From assembly GCA_947628565.1 (NCBI GenBank), contig CANRAH010000005.1, positions 1 to 64,000 of the forward strand: DNA of 64,000 nucleotides, in the 5' to 3' direction. The position numbers and the translations under genes are program-made. The notes beneath the pieces were generated by a model. That model was given only the letters and a program-made list of their open reading frames with translations, made no database searches and was not told where the DNA came from. Numbering within the stretch: position 1 is the first letter of the stretch; each line of letters starts with the position of its first letter. This document shows positions 51,929 to 60,701 of the stretch, one piece after another. The stretch is from an uncultured Bacilli bacterium. GTDB lineage: Bacteria > Bacillota_I > Bacilli_A > RF39 > UBA660.

Positions 51929-52951
51929 TTACACCTCCAGATAATGTGAACGCAATTGTCCACAAGCAGCATTAACTTTGCTACCGAATTCCCTTCTAAT
52001 TGTTACACCTATATTGTTTTTCTTCAAAACATCATAAAATGCTAAAATAGAATCTTTACTACTCTTTTTATATTCTATATGACTTGTCTCATTATATGGT
52101 ATTAAATTGACATAACAATTTATTCCTTTAAGTAAAGAAGAAAGTTTTAATGCACATTCTTTTGAATCATTTATATCTTTTAACATTATATATTCAAAAG
52201 TAACTCTTCTATTTGTCTTATTTATATAATATTTAACAGCATCAATAATTTCTTCTATTTTATACACTTTATTAATATTCATAATAGAATCCCTTATTTC
52301 GTTAGTTGGAGCATGAAGACTTATAGCTAAATTAACTTGCTTATCGAAATTTGCAAATTCTTTTATTTTAGGAACTATACCACAAGTTGACACCGTAATA
52401 TGTCTACTTCCAATATCAAGTCCTTTACCTGAATTTACAATATCTATAAACTTTATTACATTATCATAATTATCAAAGGGTTCTCCTATTCCCATTAAAA
52501 CTATATGTGTAATTTTTTTACTAATATCTTTACCAACCATAAGTATTTGAAGGACCATTTCGTATGTTTTTAAATTTCTAACTTTTTTAAGCCTACCACT
52601 TTCACAGAATTTGCACCCCATATTACATCCTACCTGTGTTGATATGCAAATACTTGTACCATAATCATGGTACATAACAACAGCTTCAACTTTTTCATTA
52701 TCATCTAACTCAAATAAATATTTACTAACATCTACATCTTCTTTTTTATCTATTATTTTAAGTTTTCCAAAATAAAAATCTTGTTTTAACATATTAATAG
52801 TTTCCTTTGAAACATTTCTCATATCATCAAAACTATTAATACCCTTTTTATAAACCCAATCGAATACTTGAACAGCCTTAAATTTTTTATTGTTTTTATC
52901 TAAAAAATATCTCTCGAGTTCCTCAAGTGTTACTCCATATATATTATTCAT
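51929..52951 (-). CDS. rlmN: 23S rRNA (adenine2503-C2)-methyltransferase RlmN
   Basis: radical SAM CNMGCKFCESG, VLMGIGEPFDNYDNV. Confidence 0.96.
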   Translation of the reverse strand: MNNIYGVTLEELERYFLDKNNKKFKAVQVFDWVYKKGINSFDDMRNVSKETINMLKQDFYFGKLKIIDKKEDVDVSKYLFELDDNEKVEAVVMYHDYGTSICISTQVGCNMGCKFCESGRLKKVRNLKTYEMVLQILMVGKDISKKITHIVLMGIGEPFDNYDNVIKFIDIVNSGKGLDIGSRHITVSTCGIVPKIKEFANFDKQVNLAISLHAPTNEIRDSIMNINKVYKIEEIIDAVKYYINKTNRRVTFEYIMLKDINDSKECALKLSSLLKGINCYVNLIPYNETSHIEYKKSSKDSILAFYDVLKKNNIGVTIRREFGSKVNAACGQLRSHYLEV

Positions 52952-53051
52952 AATTACACCTATAACAATTATATCAAAAATAACTATAAAGTCAAACTTT
53001 AAATATAAAATAAAGAAAAAAATATTTACTTTAAAAATAAATATTTTAAGT

Positions 53052-53678
53052 TCAAAGTTTAAATTTTACATATCGTATACCAAACGATTTATATATACTA
53101 GATGCCCTAGGTAATCCAAAAATTCTAGCAAATATTAAATTGTAAAATTCATCTATTAGTACAATAGATAAAAGAGTAACACATATTGCTATAAAAACTT
53201 TGTTTTTTATATGCTTTGCTAAATAAAAACAAAATGGTACTATAACATACATAAGTAAAAGCCCTGAAAGTCCAAAAAATAGTACACTTCTAAGACATAC
53301 AAAACCATTAATATTTCCAAAGTTTAATATCTCTTCATTATAATTCCAATATCTATCTTTACATATAAGATATATACCTAATCCTGAAAAATATTCAAGT
53401 AAACCACATGTAAAAGTACTTACTAAAAATACTTTAAATGGCTTTTTCCTTATTTTATATGTTAAAAAATATATTAAAACGGCACCAATAGCATAAATAT
53501 TTATCCAAGGTAAAAAATTACCTCCTCTATAATAGAAATACTTCATACCTCCATTAAAATAATAGAAGATAAATTCATATATAAATCCAAAGAAGCCACT
53601 TATAACTATTATTAAACTTATTATTGCAAACATCGTCTTTTTATCAAAAGAATGTTTATTTTCTATATAATTTTTCAT
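53052..53678 (-). CDS. CmpB-like multi-TM putative ABC transporter permease
   Basis: multiple TM segments; GLLEYFSGLGIYLICKDRYWNYNEEILNFGNINGFVCLRSVLFFGLSGLL typical of this family. Confidence 0.8.
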   Translation of the reverse strand: MKNYIENKHSFDKKTMFAIISLIIVISGFFGFIYEFIFYYFNGGMKYFYYRGGNFLPWINIYAIGAVLIYFLTYKIRKKPFKVFLVSTFTCGLLEYFSGLGIYLICKDRYWNYNEEILNFGNINGFVCLRSVLFFGLSGLLLMYVIVPFCFYLAKHIKNKVFIAICVTLLSIVLIDEFYNLIFARIFGLPRASSIYKSFGIRYVKFKL

Positions 53679-53706
53679 ATTTCACTCCAATAAATTATTA
53701 AATAAA

Positions 53707-54930
53707 TTACCTGCCAGAAAAATATTGTCCTCTAGCTGGAAAATTTAAAATGTTTCTTGGATCAAAAGATCTTGATTGAAAATCAGAGTACCAAAAATAA
53801 TCTGTCATATATAAGCCTGTTCCCATTTGCAAATGCAAATGAGCTCCAGTTGAGCAACCATCCCAAGTCTCTATACTAGGAACACCACCTGAATATGCAA
53901 TAACTGTATCTTTAGTTACAGCTTGACCAACTGATACATTGATAGAAGATAAATGGAAATAACTTGATGTATATTTTTTACCATTAACAACATGTGCAAT
54001 ATATACCATATTTCCGCCACAAGAACTTTTTCTAGTTATTTTGACAACTATTCCGTCTGCTATTGAATATACTTTAGTACCATGACTTACTCCAATATCA
54101 ATTCCATAATGAAAAGATGAACCATAATAAGATGAATATCCATAATTTGCATTTACTCTACCAGATGTAACTGGCATATAGAATCCAGATGAATTTGGAA
54201 CAAAACTACCACTACTTGAATTATTTGGGTGATTATATCTATATTGACAATCATTTAAATCCTCTGTTTGACTACATTTATAAGTATTTTCATAAGTATT
54301 AATCATTTGTTTTAAATCAGAAATTTCACTTTTTATATCAATACTTGCATCTGAAATATTTTTTAAATCATTTCCAAGTTTACTTAATTGTTCAGAAAGT
54401 TCATCTTCAAGATTGTTTAACGAAACTTGCTTTGATGCTAATTCACTTATTTTTTGCTTATTTTGATTTGTTAAATTATTATATTCATTTATTTTACTTT
54501 GACAATAACTAGCTAATTGTTCAGAAACAGCTAAACGATAAATAAAGTCCGTAAAATTAGCTGCGTTAAATACATATTCTAAATAAAGATTATTTGAACT
54601 TGATAATTGATAATAATTTATTATAAGTTTTATATCTTCTTGCATATTATCTATTTTTGAAGATAATTCTTTTATTTCTTGATCTAACGTACTTATATCA
54701 TTTTGTATTTGACTCTTCTCTCTATTTAAAGAATCTATTTTTTTATTTATAGTTTGTATTTCCGATTCTGTTTTATTTTTATCTGCCTCATTATTATTAT
54801 ATTTAGCCTCAGCATCACTTAATTCTTTTTTTAAATCACCTAAAGTTTTAGCTTGTATGTTTGTTTTACACATAAAAATCAAAATTAATGTGATTATAAT
54901 ACTAAATATGTAACGAAAATAATTTTTCAT
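53707..54930 (-). CDS. EnvC-like M23 murein hydrolase/activator (track ORF starts at 54942)
   Basis: signal peptide, coiled coil, HYGIDIGVSHGTKVYSIADGIVVKI, GAHLHLQMG. Confidence 0.92.
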   Translation of the reverse strand: MKNYFRYIFSIIITLILIFMCKTNIQAKTLGDLKKELSDAEAKYNNNEADKNKTESEIQTINKKIDSLNREKSQIQNDISTLDQEIKELSSKIDNMQEDIKLIINYYQLSSSNNLYLEYVFNAANFTDFIYRLAVSEQLASYCQSKINEYNNLTNQNKQKISELASKQVSLNNLEDELSEQLSKLGNDLKNISDASIDIKSEISDLKQMINTYENTYKCSQTEDLNDCQYRYNHPNNSSSGSFVPNSSGFYMPVTSGRVNANYGYSSYYGSSFHYGIDIGVSHGTKVYSIADGIVVKITRKSSCGGNMVYIAHVVNGKKYTSSYFHLSSINVSVGQAVTKDTVIAYSGGVPSIETWDGCSTGAHLHLQMGTGLYMTDYFWYSDFQSRSFDPRNILNFPARGQYFSGR

Positions 54931-55066
54931 TGAAACCTCCAAAGATTTAATACATACTCCCTACTTAATTATATCATGATCGATATTAAAAACAATGAAA
55001 ATTTATTGAAAATTATATTAAATTTTATTTATTAAACAAAATGACCTCGTGTAAAAATATATTTTA

Positions 55067-55780
55067 CTACTTACAATAATTTATTAATTCTATAATGGTT
55101 GGATTACTATTTTTACTAACCACCCAATATTCATTCTTTTCATCAAAGTTGCATCTATAAACATCGTAAAATGGTGTATCATAATATATAACATTACCAG
55201 TAGTAGTTGTTCTAATTCTAAACATTGGAGCTTCATCATTCATTTTTACATTTACATAATCAGTAAATAATAAAATCATCATTGAGATAGTAAAAATAAT
55301 TATTAATAAAAACAATCGTTTATACCATTTAATTGGATGTAATAGTCTTGAAATTCCAACCATAAATACCAATATTCCCAAAACAGAATAAATAGAACCC
55401 CAACTACTTTCACTTGGAAAAATCATAATTGCTGACATAGATATAAATAATCCAAATATAACTAAAATTAAAAATATTAAAATTTTATACTTATTTAATT
55501 TATTTAAAGAATAATCTATAGTATTTACAATATTTTCATCAAATTTTATTTTATCATTAACTTTTTCATCTATTTTTTTACCACTTAATAATTCATTAAT
55601 TGAAATACAAAGTATTTCACATAGTGGTTTAAATAATGATAGATCTGGCATATTTTTACCAGTTTCCCAATTACTTACCGAGCGGTCTGTTACACCTAAT
55701 TGTTCTGCTAAATCTGATTGAGTTATTCCTTTTGCTTTTCTACATTCAGCAATAAATTTTCCAATACGTTCTTGATCCAT
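55067..55780 (-). CDS. XRE-family HTH regulator with C-terminal TM segments (track ORF starts at 55804)
   Basis: GKFIAECRKAKGITQSDLAEQLGVTDRSVSNWETGKNMPD. Confidence 0.9.
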   Translation of the reverse strand: MDQERIGKFIAECRKAKGITQSDLAEQLGVTDRSVSNWETGKNMPDLSLFKPLCEILCISINELLSGKKIDEKVNDKIKFDENIVNTIDYSLNKLNKYKILIFLILVIFGLFISMSAIMIFPSESSWGSIYSVLGILVFMVGISRLLHPIKWYKRLFLLIIIFTISMMILLFTDYVNVKMNDEAPMFRIRTTTTGNVIYYDTPFYDVYRCNFDEKNEYWVVSKNSNPTIIELINYCK

Positions 55781-55980
55781 AATTTTCACTCCTTTCATCA
55801 ACATATTTTATAGTGAAAAAATATGTTTGAACACGAAACAAAGCTTGAGTCCTTTTTTTATAATTACTTTTAACTAACTATAAATATTCTATCACTAAAT
55901 ATTGATAGTTTATACATTACATTTAAACATAATAAAAAGTTATGATGAAAATTTATCATAACTTTTCAAATATATGGCTA

Positions 55981-56226
55981 TTATGCAAGAATTCTTATAT
56001 AATTCTTTATTTCCCTTTCCGTAAGTATTTTACCTTGACTTATAACCTTTTCATCTATTATTAGTATTGGGGTATTCGATGCATTATAGCTTTTTAAAGA
56101 TTTGTCATCATCTATAATTTCAATTTCAAAATTAGAATTTATTTTTTCTTGATCCAAAACTTTTTTTACATTTTTTAACAATTTAATTCTATTACTAGAA
56201 TTTTTACCAATAACTTTTATTTTCAT
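55981..56226 (-). CDS. Thioredoxin_3-like small protein lacking the CxxC motif
   Basis: KIKVIGKNSSNRIKLLKNVKKVL...NTPILIIDEKVISQGKILTEREIKNYI. Confidence 0.7.
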   Translation of the reverse strand: MKIKVIGKNSSNRIKLLKNVKKVLDQEKINSNFEIEIIDDDKSLKSYNASNTPILIIDEKVISQGKILTEREIKNYIRILA

Positions 56227-56451
56227 AAAATCTCTCCTTTATTTAATTTTATTTTATAGAATTATAAATTTATTACATTATCACCTTCTTTATAGATTAT
56301 ATTATATCTTTTAAATGTTAAAAATTTGTTAAAATTTTGTAAAATTTTTATAAAAAGCCACAAATATTATAATTGTGATCATAATTAATACTAACTATTT
56401 AGTATTTCTAATATCAAATTTTCAATTTAATAATTTATTTTTTACATTTAA

Positions 56452-56482
56452 AAAGTGAAATAAAATTATTTTATTTCACTTT
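56452..56482 (-). terminator. Long-stem terminator overlapping the 3' end of the EEP gene
   Basis: AAAGTGAAATAAAAT-T-ATTTTATTTCACTTT perfect inverted repeat. Confidence 0.65.
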
Positions 56483-57271
56483 AACATCAGTATATACACC
56501 CTTATGATCTGTTACTTTATCTAACATATCATCATCTATTAATCCTGCATTTTGTATTTCCCAATTTTTAGGAATAAATATATGATCTATAGCAGTTTTA
56601 TTATCAAACTTATCTGCATTCGTTTTATCGTTAACTTCTACCCTTTTTAATCCTAATTTATCCAACGCATGTATAAATTCATCAAAATGGCTATCTGTGC
56701 CTACTTCCATATTAAAATCTCCAGTTAAAACTATTGGATAGTCTTTGCTTAATATCTTTATTATATCATAAATATTTTTCAATTGCTTTATCTGGATATT
56801 CTTTAGCTGATAATCTAAATGTGTATTTACTGCATATATATTACCAATACTTTCATCTTTTATTTCAGCAATAGTAATAATTCTAGGCATAATAGATCCT
56901 TTTTTTAAACTTTCTAATAAATCCTTGGGATTATTAGGAAACCAAGGCAATAAATTAGTTGTCGTTGTTAATACATCTTTATTTGTTATTATAGAGTTAT
57001 TCTCGTTAAAAGATTCTATTACACCTATATTTTTAACTAATTTAGAACTACCATATCTATACTCACCATACAATTTATATGTTTTTAAATGATTTAGTAG
57101 TCTTTTAGAAAATACCCTAGTAAGTTCTTGTGTACCTAGAAAATAATACCCTGTTTTTTCTATATGATTAGCAAGTATTTGCGCATTATCTAATCCATCA
57201 GAAGTTAATCCTCCGGTTCTATTAGTTTTGCTGTTTTGTGTATTTAAAGTTCCTATTTTTATAGTAGACAT
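56471..57271 (-). CDS. Endonuclease/exonuclease/phosphatase family protein
   Basis: IGTLNTQN, GTQEL, NTHLDYQ, LTGDFNME, DHIFIP, TDHKGVYTDV. Confidence 0.88.
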   Translation of the reverse strand: MSTIKIGTLNTQNSKTNRTGGLTSDGLDNAQILANHIEKTGYYFLGTQELTRVFSKRLLNHLKTYKLYGEYRYGSSKLVKNIGVIESFNENNSIITNKDVLTTTTNLLPWFPNNPKDLLESLKKGSIMPRIITIAEIKDESIGNIYAVNTHLDYQLKNIQIKQLKNIYDIIKILSKDYPIVLTGDFNMEVGTDSHFDEFIHALDKLGLKRVEVNDKTNADKFDNKTAIDHIFIPKNWEIQNAGLIDDDMLDKVTDHKGVYTDVKVK

Positions 57272-57576
57272 AAATGTCCCTCCGATAAGTAATTATAGCA
57301 TATCCTAAACTATTATTCAAATAACATAATTTACTACAACTAAAACTAATCAAAATACCGTACTGAATTTATATATGCCTTGTTTGATCGAATATAGTTA
57401 TAATGCGTATACTTTTTAACAAATCATTTGTCATTTGATAAATAATTAGCTACATATCGTTTTTCCATACATAAAATTTATTAGAATCTAACATTTGTTG
57501 GAATACACATTTTTTAGGCTTTTTAGTTTTCTTATAAAAAGAGTCACATTTCAAATTTTAATGCTTTTATAGAGTA

Positions 57577-58173
57577 TTATTTCAATTTATTAAATTTACT
57601 TACATATGGCTCATATATTTCTTTATAATCATTTAAGGACTTATCTACATCAATCATATAATTTTGCATAATTGCATTATATTGTTCATCATCATAAAAT
57701 TCATTAACTAATTTTCCACCTAATGAAACAATAGTTTTCCAAGACGCTAAATTATCTTTATTACAACTTAACATAGCATCTTTTATTCCATATTTTTGTA
57801 AAACCTTAAGTCCTAAATATAAATTTATTTTATTATATCCTTTTCCTCTTTCAGATGGTCTTATACCATAACCTATATGTCCACCCAATTTTTTTAATTT
57901 ATCATTAAGAATTAAACGAATATTAATCATACCTACTATTTTATTATCATTTTCTCTTACCAAAAAATATGTTATTTTTGGTACTTTTTCTTCATTGGGT
58001 ATCGTATTATAATCTTCTTCTAATTTTTTTAACCAACCTTCATAATCATCTAAATATTTTTGAATGCCTCCACTACCATTAATATTAGAATTATATTTAT
58101 AGTGCTCCTTAATATAATCAAGTGCGTCTTCCTTTCTTTCGATAGAGGGTGTTTCATATTTTAATTTTTCCAT
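57577..58173 (-). CDS. GNAT family N-acetyltransferase
   Basis: VGMINIRLILNDKLKKLGGHIGYGIRPSERGKGYNKINLYLGL. Confidence 0.88.
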   Translation of the reverse strand: MEKLKYETPSIERKEDALDYIKEHYKYNSNINGSGGIQKYLDDYEGWLKKLEEDYNTIPNEEKVPKITYFLVRENDNKIVGMINIRLILNDKLKKLGGHIGYGIRPSERGKGYNKINLYLGLKVLQKYGIKDAMLSCNKDNLASWKTIVSLGGKLVNEFYDDEQYNAIMQNYMIDVDKSLNDYKEIYEPYVSKFNKLK

Positions 58174-58406
58174 ACTATCACCTTTTATTATTTCATTATA
58201 TTTGTATTTTTCCTATATGATTTTATTATATCATACATTTTTATGAATAAAACACAAGTTTATTCTATAAAAAAGCTTCTATTGTGTGTATAATTTCTCA
58301 CTATGTAGCTTGTAAAAATTTAATTATACATACTTGCATATTTAATAATTAATCTATCAAATATGTTTTTTCACTAACTCTTTTTGAATAAGTTTGCCTT
58401 TCTAAC

Positions 58407-58449
58407 AAAAAAGTGCGGTATTATACTATATAAATAACTCCGTACTTTA
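58407..58449 (-). terminator. Candidate terminator of RT-GNAT transcript
   Basis: minus strand AAGTACGG-N21-CCGCACTT followed by TTTTG. Confidence 0.5.
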
Positions 58450-58553
58450 CGTGTAAATGTTTTAACTCATATAATGCTTATATCCTCTCACTTGTCATAA
58501 TATTATTATAAATTTTTTAAATGCCAATTTTTAAAGGATAAGTTATTTATTTT

Positions 58554-59045
58554 TCAAAGTTCAAATAAATATATATTTTCTAAATATTTATCTCTAAATA
58601 AACGATTTCCTATATATTTTCCACCAAGATGTTTATAAAAATCATTTGCTGGATTTCCATTTAAACATCCTATAATAATTTTTTTTATTCCATGATTTAA
58701 TATTTTTTGAGTAGCATAATCATATAACAATTTACCATAACCATTTTTTTGATATTCCTTTAGTATATATAAAGAATGTATTTCAGCTGCATTTTCATAT
58801 TCTTTATTTTCTAAAGTGAAATAAACCCATCCAATTATTTTATTATCTAACGTTAAAACATAATAATTTGACTGACTATTAATATTATTTTTTAGTCTTT
58901 CAGCATTTTCTGTTTCTCCATTTAATAAATTAGTTAATAAATCATCATCGACTATTCCTTTGTAAGTGGTATTCCAAACCGTAGCAATACAATGCGCTAA
59001 TTCTTGTGAATCTTCTTTTTTTCTTTTTCTAATTATTGGTTTCAT
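58554..59045 (-). CDS. GNAT family N-acetyltransferase (possible retron accessory)
   Basis: AEIHSLYILKEYQKNGYGKLLYDYA; ATG 26 nt downstream of RT stop with AGGGGAA SD. Confidence 0.85.
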   Translation of the reverse strand: MKPIIRKRKKEDSQELAHCIATVWNTTYKGIVDDDLLTNLLNGETENAERLKNNINSQSNYYVLTLDNKIIGWVYFTLENKEYENAAEIHSLYILKEYQKNGYGKLLYDYATQKILNHGIKKIIIGCLNGNPANDFYKHLGGKYIGNRLFRDKYLENIYLFEL

Positions 59046-59071
59046 ATTATTTCCCCTATTTATAAAATTAA

Positions 59072-60025
59072 TTAATAATAATTTATTAAATTTTCTAGAA
59101 ATTTTTTATATTCATTAAATTCGTTATCATTTTCATTTATTTGTAAAACATACAATATTTTTCCATAAAGTATATTTAAATATTTTAATTTATCAATATT
59201 TATTTTTTTCTTTTCCATATGAGAATTTAAACCAAACTTTTTTATATAATATACTTCTTGTCTTATTGCTTTACGATATTTTGAACTAACTTGTGCTTTT
59301 TCATTTACTATAATTCCTGTTACATTTTGGCTTGCTGATTTATGAACAACATGTATTTTTTTATCATTTAATTCTAATCCCAACTTATATAGCATTTTTC
59401 TAACTTTAATTATTATTTCACTTGGATTAAAATTTCCTGAAAAAGTCATATCATCTGAATATCTTGTATATGATATGTTCTTTTCTTCACACCAATTTCC
59501 CAGTATCTCATCAAATTCTTTCATAACCAAATTAGAAATATATGCAGATGTTGGTGAACCTTGAGTTAAATGCTCATCATATGTACATAAATATGTTAAT
59601 AACATCCCTACAGATTTTGGAAAATATTCTATAGAAAAGCAAGAATTATATATATCTACAAAAAATATATTTTCAAAGAAATCTACAATATCTAATTTCA
59701 ATATTATTTTTTTATTAATATGTGGAATAGCATTATCTTTTAATGATAAACCTTTATGATATGCTTTAGCATATTTTGATATAGATTTATTGTTAAGGAT
59801 ATTAGTTAAAATTTGCTTTTGAATATGCTTTAAAAGTGAACTAGGTTCGTGTATAGTTCTATATTTACCATTCCTTTTTCTAATTTTATATATATTATAA
59901 TTTTTTTCTATATTGTTACTAATAGAATATAATGTTTTTATATACTTCTTTTTATCTTTACAATTAAATAAATCGAGAGATAGTAAAAATTCATTACATT
60001 CTTTTGTTCCAATATATTTCCACAT
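59072..60025 (-). CDS. Retron-type reverse transcriptase (track ORF starts at 60040; SD-supported ATG at 60025)
   Basis: NAIPH (NAxxH), LKLDIVDFFENI, QGSPTSAYISNLVM, YTRYSDDMTFS, NVTGIIVN (VTG). Confidence 0.92.
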   Translation of the reverse strand: MWKYIGTKECNEFLLSLDLFNCKDKKKYIKTLYSISNNIEKNYNIYKIRKRNGKYRTIHEPSSLLKHIQKQILTNILNNKSISKYAKAYHKGLSLKDNAIPHINKKIILKLDIVDFFENIFFVDIYNSCFSIEYFPKSVGMLLTYLCTYDEHLTQGSPTSAYISNLVMKEFDEILGNWCEEKNISYTRYSDDMTFSGNFNPSEIIIKVRKMLYKLGLELNDKKIHVVHKSASQNVTGIIVNEKAQVSSKYRKAIRQEVYYIKKFGLNSHMEKKKINIDKLKYLNILYGKILYVLQINENDNEFNEYKKFLENLINYY

Positions 60026-60041
60026 TTTTACTACCTCCACT

Positions 60042-60199
60042 GAATTGCAGCGCTAATGATATTATAATTTGGAGATGGACTAGCGAAGCTACTACACAAC
60101 GTGTAGATAAGTCCTTTGGAAAATTACAATTAATCGTCTTAACTAATTTAATCCCTTAACGACTCGTTAAAGTAGGAATAAATCCAATCACCACTGCAA
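60042..60199 (-). ncRNA. Putative retron msr-msd ncRNA
   Basis: a1 TTGCAGTG (60192-60199) pairs with a2 CGCTGCAA (60045-60052); msr-like hairpin TTAACG-AGT-CGTTAA (60156-60170); msd-like stem ATTGTAATTT/AAATTATAAT (60121-60130/60061-60070) enclosing GGACT/AGTCC and two hairpins; directly 5' of RT. Confidence 0.8.
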
Positions 60200-60203
60200 A
60201 AAT

Positions 60204-60212
60204 ATTATATCA
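60204..60212 (-). promoter_or_regulatory. Extended -10 promoter of the retron
   Basis: minus strand TGATATAAT (TG-N-TATAAT), ~5 nt before the a1 repeat. Confidence 0.7.
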
Positions 60213-60337
60213 CATAATTTTATTTTTTATATAATTTTATTTTTCATATCTTTTTAATTAAAATAAAATCTCTCTTATCATTAAATATTCTAATGTTTTA
60301 CACTTTTAACTATTATCATTTTATTTAATCATTTTAC

Positions 60338-60589
60338 TTAATTATGATCTTTGACACTTTTTACCTCTTTCAATTCAAATCTATATTTTTGTTTAACATC
60401 TGGATATTTTTTATGATCTACTTCACTCAAAAACATTTCTAAAGGTCTTATATAAAGACTGTTATCTCCATATAAGGCTCTATACACAACATATTTTTCT
60501 TTTGTTTCGGAATGATTAGCAACATCAACGACTAAATAATAATCCCCTTTAAAATGTTTATAAATTCCATTAATTTTTAACTCGTTCAT
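60338..60589 (-). CDS. DUF1653 domain protein
   Basis: [46 protein letters not shown]. Confidence 0.85.
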   Translation of the reverse strand: MNELKINGIYKHFKGDYYLVVDVANHSETKEKYVVYRALYGDNSLYIRPLEMFLSEVDHKKYPDVKQKYRFELKEVKSVKDHN

Positions 60590-60701
60590 AAAATTATTTC
60601 TCCCTTCATTATATCTTCAGTATACCATATTTTAACAATATGCTTAATTATTTATATAAAATTTTTTTAAAGGTTCAAAGCACAAACTTTATACTTATAT
60701 A

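Noticed and set aside
56452-56482. Long perfect palindrome considered as a transposon end or operator
   Set aside because: Located at a gene 3' end; best explained as a terminator.
56471-57271. EEP nuclease considered as the retron effector
   Set aside because: More than 1.7 kb from the RT and separated by another gene, long gaps and a likely terminator.
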